From contig JADQBO010000335.1 of NCBI GenBank assembly GCA_016278585.1, positions 1 through 11,763 of the forward strand: 11,763 nt of DNA. The letters are read 5' to 3'. Below the pieces are notes generated by a model that saw only the letters and a program-made list of their open reading frames with translations, did not search any database and was not told the origin of the DNA. The position numbers and the translations under genes are program-made. Within the stretch, counting starts at the first letter, position 1. Every line of letters starts with the position of its first letter. This document shows, piece after piece, positions 1 through 6,097 of this stretch. The stretch is from Desulfosporosinus sp. GTDB lineage: Bacteria; Bacillota; Desulfitobacteriia; Desulfitobacteriales; Desulfitobacteriaceae.

Positions 1-667
1 CTGCTTCCACCCCGGGAAAAGCACGGGCTGCAGTTACATCGATGTTTTTGACAATAGCCCGAGGGTATTTGGTCCTTAATACCGCTGCGTAAAGCATATT
101 TTCAACTTGCATATCATCGACGTATTCTCCTGTTCCCATAGCCTTTTCACGAGCATCCACACGTTGAACACTGGTTCCGATTCTAGCTCCCGACTGTGAC
201 GACTTAGGGTTTATTTCTCCTCTTAATACTTGAGCCGCCAGGGAAATTCCTTGTTCAATCTTTATATACCCTGTGCAGCGACAGATATTGCCACGAATAC
301 TCTTTTTAATATCCTCTGATGTAGGATTAGGGTTTTTATCAATCAAAGCTTTAGCACTAATAATCATACCCGGTATGCAAAACCCGCATTGGACTGCGCC
401 TGCTTCGGCAAATGCCCAAGTATAAGCTTCCTTTTCTTGCTCGGATAGTCCTTCCACAGTCAGAAGTTTTTTTCCAGATGCCTTGGCAACGGTCAATATA
501 CAAGCACGCATCGCTTTTCCATCCACTAAAAGCATACAAGCTCCACAGGCCCCTTCTCCACACCCATTTTTCAAGGAAGTTACCCGCGCCTCGTCTCGCA
601 AGAAATCTAAAAGGCTCTTATCCTCTTGTACAGTATGAGCTGCACCGTTAATGTCAATATTATACAT
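1..667 (-). CDS. xdhD: Fused 2Fe-2S/molybdopterin hydroxylase, XdhD type (N-terminal 222 residues, partial)
   Basis: Open frame from ATG at 667 that runs off the left edge of the window, so only the N-terminus is present. Residues 1-80 form a plant-type ferredoxin domain with C36, C41, C44 and C56 (CGEGACGAC). Residues 85-145 form the second [2Fe-2S] domain with C94, C97 (QCGFC) and C129, C131 (CRC). From about residue 160 the chain continues into the start of a molybdopterin-binding large subunit (GTGEYVDDM, then LYAAVLRTKYPRA), so the Fe-S and Mo subunits are fused. This is the architecture of E. coli XdhD and of the selenium-dependent xanthine dehydrogenases of Clostridia. The expected role is cytoplasmic hydroxylation of a purine such as hypoxanthine or xanthine; the exact substrate is not readable. 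The start overlaps the hyuA stop by 8 nt (ATGTATAA), with AAAGG 9 nt upstream, which suggests translational coupling. Family assignment is firm; the gene name is by family and context. Confidence 0.88.
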   Translation of the reverse strand, partial: MYNIDINGAAHTVQEDKSLLDFLRDEARVTSLKNGCGEGACGACMLLVDGKAMRACILTVAKASGKKLLTVEGLSEQEKEAYTWAFAEAGAVQCGFCIPGMIISAKALIDKNPNPTSEDIKKSIRGNICRCTGYIKIEQGISLAAQVLRGEINPKSSQSGARIGTSVQRVDAREKAMGTGEYVDDMQVENMLYAAVLRTKYPRAIVKNIDVTAARAFPGVEA

Positions 668-2063
668 TGTACCCAACCTTTCTCTTAAGGAATGGCTTAC
701 GGGATAAATATACCCCCGTTGGTTTATGCTCCCTTAGTTGTCCATCCTGAACAACTTGTTTTCCCCGTAAGAAAACGTGTATCCCTTGCCCTGTCTGTTG
801 AAAGCCCTCATAAGGAGTATAATCAACTTGCTGATGTAAAGTGTCTGCCTTTATATTAGATGAAATACGGGGATCCCAAACCACCAGATCGGCATCACTT
901 CCAGGAGCTATAGTTCCTTTACGGGGAAATAATCCAAATAACTTAGCAGCATTTGTAGAGGTTAGAGCTACAAAATCGTTAATGGTTAGTTTTCCAGGCA
1001 AAACCCCATAGGTGTATAACAACCCCATTCGAGTTTCCACTCCAGCCGCCCCATTAGGGATTTTACTAAAATCATTCAAACCTTTATCTTTTTGTCCTTT
1101 ATAATTGAACGCACAATGATCCGTAGCGACAACATCTAAAATCCCAGTTTTTAGCCCAGACCACAATACTTTCTGATGCTGAACCGGACGCAAAGGCGGT
1201 GAAATCACATATTTAGCGCCGTTAAATCCTTCAGCACTATAATAGCTGTCATCTAACAAGAGATACTGGGGGCAGGTTTCAGCGTAAACCTCAAGTCCTT
1301 TTAACTTTGCATTAGTTACTGCTTGCAGTGCCCCAGCACTAGAGAGATGAACAATATAGAGCGGAGATCCAGCTATCTGAGCAAGAGTAATAACTCGAGA
1401 GGTTGCTTCCTCTTCCACTTCCGGGGGGCGAGACAGCGGGTGATATTTGGGAGACGTTTTTCCTTGCCTTACATAGTCCTGGACTAGATTATAGACAATA
1501 TCACCATTCTCACAATGCACACAGACCAGTCCTCCGGATTCTCCAGCCTGGCGCAACGCTTGTAACAAGGCCCCGTCGTCAACTTGCAAGATATTCTTAT
1601 AAGCCATATAAAGTTTAAAGGACGATACCCCTTCTTGATCAATCAACTCTGACATTTCTCGAGCAATCGAGTCATTCCAATCTGTAATTGCCATATGAAA
1701 ACCATAGTCTACATAACACTTGTCCTCAGCCTTTTTGTGCCAATTCATTAAACCCGCTTTTAATGTTTCTCCCTTAAACTGGGTGGCATAATCGAGGATG
1801 GTTGTTGTGCCTCCTAGTAGTGCCGCCCTTGTCCCAGATGAAAAATCATCGGATGTAGAAAAATCCCCCATTGGGAGATCAAAGTGGGTGTGTGGGTCAA
1901 TTCCTCCCGGAAACAAAAAACAGCCCTCCACATCAATTACCTGATCACCAGGTTGCTTGATCTCGTAGCCTATGGCCACAATTCTCTCGCCTTCAATGCG
2001 GACGTCTGCTTGATATACATCTACAGCCGTAACAATAGTTCCACCGTACAATACTATACCCAT
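660..2063 (-). CDS. hyuA: D-hydantoinase/dihydropyrimidinase-family amidohydrolase
   Basis: Cytoplasmic dinuclear metal hydrolase that opens cyclic amide rings (hydantoins, dihydropyrimidines). All family metal ligands are visible (numbering from the longer ATG at 2069): H60 and H62 in DPHTHF, the carboxylatable lysine K152 in FKLYMAY, H185 in VCVHCENG, H241 in IVHLSSAG and D317 in ATDHCAF; Y157 is the usual substrate-contact tyrosine. Two in-frame ATGs lie close together (2069 and 2063). AAGGAG at 2072-2077 is only 2 nt from the first but 8 nt from the second, so I use the second, giving 467 residues, a normal family length. It follows yqeA after a 340-nt leader and overlaps the next gene, xdhD, by 8 nt. 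In the purine cluster it probably hydrolyses a ring-opened purine or hydantoin-like intermediate. True substrate is unproven. Confidence 0.93.
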   Translation of the reverse strand: MGIVLYGGTIVTAVDVYQADVRIEGERIVAIGYEIKQPGDQVIDVEGCFLFPGGIDPHTHFDLPMGDFSTSDDFSSGTRAALLGGTTTILDYATQFKGETLKAGLMNWHKKAEDKCYVDYGFHMAITDWNDSIAREMSELIDQEGVSSFKLYMAYKNILQVDDGALLQALRQAGESGGLVCVHCENGDIVYNLVQDYVRQGKTSPKYHPLSRPPEVEEEATSRVITLAQIAGSPLYIVHLSSAGALQAVTNAKLKGLEVYAETCPQYLLLDDSYYSAEGFNGAKYVISPPLRPVQHQKVLWSGLKTGILDVVATDHCAFNYKGQKDKGLNDFSKIPNGAAGVETRMGLLYTYGVLPGKLTINDFVALTSTNAAKLFGLFPRKGTIAPGSDADLVVWDPRISSNIKADTLHQQVDYTPYEGFQQTGQGIHVFLRGKQVVQDGQLREHKPTGVYLSRKPFLKRKVGYNV

Positions 2064-2071
2064 GTTCATTT

Positions 2072-2077
2072 CTCCTT
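2072..2077 (-). promoter_or_regulatory. Ribosome binding site deciding the hyuA start
   Basis: AAGGAG on the minus strand. Spacing is 8 nt to ATG at 2063 and only 2 nt to ATG at 2069, so the downstream methionine is preferred. Confidence 0.75.
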
Positions 2078-2121
2078 AAGGGATAATCTCCTCATCTTGG
2101 GTTATAGGTTACAAATATAGA

Positions 2122-2179
2122 AAATGAATGAGCGCAGACCGTTTCCAAGAGGGAATCGTCTCTGCGCTCATCTTCATTC
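2122..2179 (-). terminator. Long hairpin in the hyuA leader (terminator or attenuator candidate)
   Basis: Perfect 11-bp arms ATGAGCGCAGA (2128-2138) and TCTGCGCTCAT (2161-2171), extended by about 6 further pairs across a 2-nt bulge and by weaker pairing inside (TTCC/GGAA). Read on the minus strand, the stem is followed by a T-rich stretch (TTCATTTTCTATATTTG), not a clean T run. It sits between yqeA and hyuA, about 60 nt before the hyuA start. It may end the yqeA transcript, partly attenuate hyuA-xdhD, or protect an mRNA end. The stem is certain; its role is inferred. Confidence 0.5.
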
Positions 2180-2216
2180 AAAAAGCTGCTTAAACTAACG
2201 TTCGCTCTTCTCATAT

Positions 2217-2222
2217 ATTATA
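2217..2222 (-). promoter_or_regulatory. Possible -10 element for hyuA-xdhD
   Basis: A perfect TATAAT on the minus strand, about 155 nt before the hyuA start and upstream of the long leader hairpin. No good -35 hexamer lies at 16-18 nt, so this is weak on its own. If used, transcripts would carry the 2122-2179 hairpin in their leader. Confidence 0.28.
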
Positions 2223-2320
2223 AAAGTATTCAGTTTTATTCAGATAAACAGAAATTAGAGTCACTTCATAATCCTCTGCAAATTTAATAACTCTGAGTAT
2301 TTTTAGTACTGGAATATCGT

Positions 2321-2352
2321 ACTTGAGATGGAGATTCGTCCCCATCTCAAGT
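2321..2352. repeat. Perfect 11-bp inverted repeat downstream of yqeA
   Basis: ACTTGAGATGG (2321-2331) and CCATCTCAAGT (2342-2352) with a 10-nt loop, 52 nt past the yqeA stop. On the minus strand no T run follows it, so it is not a standard terminator for yqeA. On the plus strand it is followed by a T-rich stretch (TTTCTATTTTTTATC), but no plus-strand gene precedes it. It may be an RNA-stabilising 3' hairpin or a protein site. Apart from this, the 2122-2179 hairpin and the lone TATAAT, I see nothing in the 2064-2403 gap. Confidence 0.55.
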
Positions 2353-2403
2353 CTTAAGTTTCTATTTTTTATCGAACTAGCTTAGAAACATATTCTGGTA
2401 GCT

Positions 2404-3354
2404 TTACGCGTATATATGGGTTCCAGTCTTCCCGGCAACTGCATCTTCCAAGGATTCAGGATTGGTAATAATCGCTTCTTTTCCGCCATTTTCTAAGAAG
2501 TTGATAACCGCTTGAATTTTCGGCAGCATACTTCCCGGTGCAAAATGTCCTTCTGCCACGTACTGCTTCAGCTCGGACAGAGTTACTTTATCTAAGGCTT
2601 TTTCATTAGGTTTACCGTAATTTAAGTAAACCGTAGGTACGCCAGTTGAAATAATTAATACGTCTGCTTTAATGTCTGAGGCTAAAAGACTAGTCGCAAA
2701 ATCCTTATCGATGACCGCGTCAATCCCCTGCAATGAACCATCCTCGTGTTTAACCACCGGAATTCCGCCACCACCAACACTGATTACTGAATAGCCGTCA
2801 CGTACTAACTTATTGATAACATCTTTTTCGACAATCTCCTGGGGGAGAGGAGAGGCAACCATGCGGCGATACCCTCTACCGGCATCTTCAATCATAACCC
2901 ATGATGGGTTAGCTTTTTGAATTTCCTCAGTTTGCTCCTTGGAATAAAATGAACCAATAGGTTTAGTAGGTTTCTTAAAAGCAGGGTCATTTTCCGAAAC
3001 GACAACTTGTGTTACAACTGTAACAGCCGTCTTATTGATCCCTCTTCTTCTAAATTCATTATCCATTGCTTGTTGAATTTGATAACCAATAGCCCCTTGG
3101 GTATCTGCTCCACAGCTGACCAATGGCACCTGATGCATTGCTGCAACATCCTTAGCAATCTCAGATCTTCTTAAGATAAACCCAACTTGTGGACCATTAC
3201 CATGAGTTATAATAACCTCATAGCCCTGCTCAATCATCCCTACAATATGCTTAGCTGTTTCTACAACAGCCTGATATTGATCCTCGACTGATTCATGTGC
3301 ATTATCTCGAATCAGGGAATTCCCACCAATGGCTACAACAGCTAATGTACTCAA
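2404..3354 (-). CDS. yqeA: Carbamate kinase
   Basis: Amino-acid-kinase-fold enzyme that converts carbamoyl phosphate and ADP to ATP, carbamate and ultimately ammonia and CO2. It has the family length (316 residues) and the signature segments VVAIGGNSLI (6-15, GGN phosphate loop), THGNGPQVG (50-58), a SVGGGGIPVV glycine loop (about 192-201) and DAVIDKDFATSLLA (212-225). The start codon is TTG at 3354, directly after the TAA of ygeW with no gap, and a GGTGG ribosome site lies inside the end of ygeW, so it should be translationally coupled to the carbamoyltransferase. The pairing is functional: the transferase makes carbamoyl phosphate by phosphorolysis and this kinase harvests it as ATP. The symbol follows the cluster homologue; arcC-type is the generic name. 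Confidence 0.95.
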   Translation of the reverse strand: MSTLAVVAIGGNSLIRDNAHESVEDQYQAVVETAKHIVGMIEQGYEVIITHGNGPQVGFILRRSEIAKDVAAMHQVPLVSCGADTQGAIGYQIQQAMDNEFRRRGINKTAVTVVTQVVVSENDPAFKKPTKPIGSFYSKEQTEEIQKANPSWVMIEDAGRGYRRMVASPLPQEIVEKDVINKLVRDGYSVISVGGGGIPVVKHEDGSLQGIDAVIDKDFATSLLASDIKADVLIISTGVPTVYLNYGKPNEKALDKVTLSELKQYVAEGHFAPGSMLPKIQAVINFLENGGKEAIITNPESLEDAVAGKTGTHIYA

Positions 3355-4359
3355 TTATTTTCCACCTACCAACAATGTCATGACAGCTTTTGCTGTATGC
3401 AAACGGTTTTCTGCAGCATCATAAGCAATGGAGTGAGGTCCATCAATTACTTCATCCTCTACTTCGTTGTTACGGTCAGCAGGTAAGGCATGCATGTACA
3501 TGACATCTTTGTTAGCGGTAGCCATTTTAGCTACTGTGCACTTCCAGTTCTTATTGGAAACGAGAGCATCGTCAATAACCGCAGTTGCGCCCTGAACTGA
3601 AGCACCAGTTTGGTCAGTAACCCAGTTTCCCCAGCTCTTAGGAATGACGATATCGGCATCTTTATAAGCTTCAGCTTCATCATGGGTAATGGTCAGAGTT
3701 CCACCATGTTTCTCAGCATTCTCTCGAGCTTGAGTAATAACCCACTCAGGAAGTTCCCAACCTTTTGGATAAGCTAACCAAACATCCATACCATAACGAG
3801 GGAAGAGAAGAACTTGGGTTACAGGTACAGAAATTGGTTTCTTGTGGCTCTCAGCATACGCCCAGATAATAGAAATCTTTTTACGTCGTAAATCTTGGTG
3901 TTTTTCTTTAATCGTTAATAAATCTGCCAAACCTTGGAATGGATGATAAAGGTCATCTTGTAAGTTCATAACTGGAACTGATGACCATTTAGCCATTTCC
4001 GTTAAGTAGTCGTTACCGCGACCCCAGTTGCAATAACGGCAAGCAATCATGTGTCCAAAACGAGAAAGAATAATGGCTGTATCCTTTGCAGTCTCACCAT
4101 GTGCAATTTGCATACTGCTAGAATCCAAGAATCCAGCATGACCACCCAATTGAGCCATACCAGCTTCCATTGAGTTTCTGGTCCGAGTCGACTGTTCGAA
4201 GAACATTAAAAAGCCCGTTTTGTTATGAAGATAATCAGTATCTTCGCCCATAGCGAATTTTCTCTTAAGATCCAAAGATACGTCAAGCATTGTGTCTAGT
4301 TCTTCTTTAGTGAAATCCTCTAAGTTAATAAAATGTCTTCCTCTGAATACTGTATTCAT
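3355..4359 (-). CDS. ygeW: Knotted carbamoyltransferase, YgeW type
   Basis: Member of the aspartate/ornithine carbamoyltransferase superfamily, 334 residues. Carbamoyl-phosphate loop STRTR at 57-61 (FFEQSTRTRNSMEAGMAQLGG), HPFQGLADL at 139-147, and a C-terminal AENRLHTAKAVM segment. The amino-acid-binding motif reads MHALPADRNNEVED (289-302), not HCLP of ornithine or HPLP of aspartate transferases. The AESHKKPISVPVTQVL segment (169-184) fits the insertion found in knotted YgeW-like enzymes. The physiological substrate of YgeW is not settled from sequence; a ureido compound from purine breakdown, cleaved by phosphate to carbamoyl phosphate, is my inference from the adjoining carbamate kinase. 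AGGAGG lies 10 nt before the ATG. It is shorter at the N-terminus than I recall for E. coli YgeW. Confidence 0.92.
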   Translation of the reverse strand: MNTVFRGRHFINLEDFTKEELDTMLDVSLDLKRKFAMGEDTDYLHNKTGFLMFFEQSTRTRNSMEAGMAQLGGHAGFLDSSSMQIAHGETAKDTAIILSRFGHMIACRYCNWGRGNDYLTEMAKWSSVPVMNLQDDLYHPFQGLADLLTIKEKHQDLRRKKISIIWAYAESHKKPISVPVTQVLLFPRYGMDVWLAYPKGWELPEWVITQARENAEKHGGTLTITHDEAEAYKDADIVIPKSWGNWVTDQTGASVQGATAVIDDALVSNKNWKCTVAKMATANKDVMYMHALPADRNNEVEDEVIDGPHSIAYDAAENRLHTAKAVMTLLVGGK

Positions 4360-4442
4360 TTAATTTATTCCTCCTAATAATTATGTTTTTACTATATTAC
4401 AGTAGCCAATTATGACTACAAAATACATGAAACTCCAAGTTA

Positions 4443-4490
4443 TTAAGGCCTACTATTAACAGGATATTATCTGAATGCAGTAGGCCTTAA
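4443..4490. repeat. Perfect 12-bp inverted repeat between ygeY and ygeW
   Basis: TTAAGGCCTACT (4443-4454) pairs fully with AGTAGGCCTTAA (4479-4490) around a 24-nt loop, just 14 nt past the ygeY stop. On the minus strand it is followed by AACTTGGAGTTTC, with no T run, so it is not a classic intrinsic terminator. A processing or stabilising hairpin that uncouples ygeY from ygeW-yqeA levels is more likely. A weak -35/-10 pair (TTGGAG, 18 nt, CATAAT) lies between it and ygeW. Confidence 0.6.
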
Positions 4491-4504
4491 CCTTTAAACG
4501 CCTG

Positions 4505-5755
4505 TTACTTAACCTTTACTAAGTTCTCAGTATCCTTTGGCATCTTGTCAGCATAATCTTCAACATAGATACTAGGAATTGCTGCATACATAGCTGCGCA
4601 ATCAACGAGTTCCTTTTTCCAGGTTCGTTCATTCGGAGCATGTGCTTGGTCCTCATGTCCAGGTCCAAAACCAATACAAGGAATTCCATAGCGTCCCATG
4701 ATAGAAACACCATTTGTGGAGAATGTCCACTTGTCTACCACTGGATCTTTACCGAATAATTCTTTATAAGAATCGATTAGAGTGCTAGTTACTGGATGTC
4801 CCTCTTCGATAAGCCATGTTGGGAAATAACATTCTGTCGGATAAACAAGGTTGGTATAGGAAGGTCTATCATACATGTACATTGTAACTTCTGCGTTGGC
4901 TGCTTTAACTGAAGGAAGGTTCTTAATTTGTTGAACAGCATATTCCCATGTTTCTCCAGCAGTTAAGCGACGGTCAACCGAAATCCAGCAGCCGTCTGCG
5001 ACAGCACAACGGGATGGAGAGGAATGAAAGATTTCAGAAACGGTCAAGCTGCCTTTACCAAGAACGGGATGATCCATGAGGTTTTCATGTAAGCTGCGGA
5101 GTTCCGTTAAGATCGGAGCCATTTTGAAAATCGCATTGTCACCACGCTCAGGAGCCGAACCATGACAGCTAACTCCTTTAGTCATTACCTTAATTTCCAT
5201 CCGACCACGATGTCCACGATAAATCTTTCCATCGGTTGGTTCGGTAATTACAACAAATTCAGGGACAAGCTTGTCTTCATTGATAATGTATTGCCAGCAT
5301 AATCCATCACAGTCCTCTTCCTGTACAGAACCGACAACAACTAAAGTATAATCCCCTTCTAAGCCAAGATCCTTAATAATCTTACCAGCATAAACCATTG
5401 ATGCCATTCCACCGATTTGGTCAGAGGCACCTCGGCCGATAATAATCTCATCATCTTCAAACCCTTTATAAGGGTCATAATCCCAATTGTCTAGGCTCCC
5501 TACGCCGACTGTGTCAATATGTGCATCCATAGCAATTATGTGTTTACCATGACCGATGTAACCTAGAACGTTACCCTGTGGGTCAATTTCAATCTTGTCA
5601 AAACCGACTTTTTCCATCTCTTCCTTGATCCGAAGGACTGTTCCTTTTTCATCACAGCTTTCCCCCGGGATGGCGAGAAGGTCTCGTAAAAAACGACTCA
5701 TTTCAGGCTCATATTTTTTGGCTAGTTCAAGAACTTTTGCAAAATCCATTTTCAA
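4505..5755 (-). CDS. ygeY: M20-family metallohydrolase, YgeY type
   Basis: Zinc-dependent peptidase/amidohydrolase of the M20 (ArgE/DapE/CPG2) family, cytoplasmic. Counting from TTG at 5755 (416 residues): metal ligands H79 and D81 (DAHIDTVG), bridging D112 ([11 protein letters not shown]), catalytic E146 with E147 (VQEEDCDG), E172 (ITEPTDG) and H372 ([11 protein letters not shown]). The dimerisation lid domain lies between (about 185-300). Start choice: the frame stays open to TTG at 5773, but the best ribosome site, AAAGGGG at 5764-5770, is 8 nt before TTG 5755 and 14 nt before ATG 5749, and lies inside the longest version. The clan cleaves peptide, N-acyl or N-carbamoyl amide bonds. Next to YgeX it is a candidate to release diaminopropionate from an acylated or ureido precursor (inference). 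A sigma-54 promoter precedes it. Confidence 0.92.
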   Translation of the reverse strand: MKMDFAKVLELAKKYEPEMSRFLRDLLAIPGESCDEKGTVLRIKEEMEKVGFDKIEIDPQGNVLGYIGHGKHIIAMDAHIDTVGVGSLDNWDYDPYKGFEDDEIIIGRGASDQIGGMASMVYAGKIIKDLGLEGDYTLVVVGSVQEEDCDGLCWQYIINEDKLVPEFVVITEPTDGKIYRGHRGRMEIKVMTKGVSCHGSAPERGDNAIFKMAPILTELRSLHENLMDHPVLGKGSLTVSEIFHSSPSRCAVADGCWISVDRRLTAGETWEYAVQQIKNLPSVKAANAEVTMYMYDRPSYTNLVYPTECYFPTWLIEEGHPVTSTLIDSYKELFGKDPVVDKWTFSTNGVSIMGRYGIPCIGFGPGHEDQAHAPNERTWKKELVDCAAMYAAIPSIYVEDYADKMPKDTENLVKVK

Positions 5756-5763
5756 AATAAAAT

Positions 5764-5770
5764 CCCCTTT
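5764..5770 (-). promoter_or_regulatory. Ribosome binding site deciding the ygeY start
   Basis: AAAGGGG on the minus strand, 8 nt upstream of an in-frame TTG (5755) and 14 nt upstream of ATG (5749). It argues for a TTG start; ATG 5749 remains possible. Confidence 0.6.
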
Positions 5771-5826
5771 CAATATGCTAGATTATTGTAATAGTGTGAT
5801 CACCCATCAGATAACCCTTTAGGTTA

Positions 5827-5856
5827 GCATGCTTTAATATAATGCAATAAGCATGC
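5827..5856. repeat. Inverted repeat framing the ygeY promoter core
   Basis: GCATGCTT (5827-5834) and AAGCATGC (5849-5856), 8-bp arms with a 14-nt spacer. The arms cover the -24 region and the predicted start point. It could be an operator or simply an overlap with the promoter; the ygeX promoter lacks the second arm. Confidence 0.4.
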
Positions 5857-5858
5857 CA
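5843..5858 (-). promoter_or_regulatory. Sigma-54 (-24/-12) promoter of ygeY
   Basis: TGGCATGCTTATTGCA on the minus strand: GG and GC separated by exactly 10 nt, with one mismatch to TGGCAC-N5-TTGCA. Predicted start point near 5833, leaving a leader of roughly 75-80 nt. The sigma-54 activator gene lies immediately upstream, and an almost identical element precedes ygeX. Confidence 0.88.
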
Positions 5859-5944
5859 GTCCCGTTAGTGCTTAAAAAAATGTTAATTTCGGGTATTAGT
5901 CTTATCTTTCCCTAGAATGAATCGTTTTATCACGTTATCATAAA

Positions 5945-6058
5945 TCTCAATTTGAGACACAATAATGACTAGCCAAAAAAATAACTCTCTGGAATACCTG
6001 TAAATTCGACAATTTCTCCGTCAGTCTCATTTTGATACAAACGTCTATCTTTGAAACA
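5945..6058. promoter_or_regulatory. Candidate activator sites (UAS) for the sigma-54 regulator
   Basis: Three related 15-mers: TCTCAATTTGAGACA (5945-5959, containing a palindrome TCTCAA-T-TTGAGA), TCTCATTTTGATACA (6025-6039) and TCTATCTTTGAAACA (6044-6058). They lie about 110-225 bp upstream of the predicted start point, the usual distance for enhancer-bound activators. The first is a true palindrome; the other two are imperfect. Binding by the adjacent YgeV-type regulator is inferred. The 5756-6097 gap holds these, the promoter and its inverted repeat; I see no convincing terminator for the regulator gene, so read-through into ygeY is possible. Confidence 0.5.
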
Positions 6059-6097
6059 TAGATTCCTTGGAAAATGGAGCCCTATTTTATAGTTTAA

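Noticed and set aside
412..651. Open plus-strand frame of 79 codons over the hydroxylase N-terminus
   Set aside because: It lies antisense to a reading frame with eight conserved Fe-S cysteines and has no ribosome site.
2070..2403. Purine riboswitch in the leader before hyuA
   Set aside because: The pathway made it worth looking for, but the conserved three-way junction core with its loop-loop pairing sequences is not present on the minus strand.
2070..2403. Third sigma-54 promoter before hyuA
   Set aside because: No GG-N10-GC element with TGGC/TTGC halves found; the nearest (TTGGAAACGGTCTGC) has the wrong spacing.
4360..4442. Sigma-54 promoter before ygeW
   Set aside because: TTGGCTACTGTAATATAG resembles a -24 half but lacks GC at -12.
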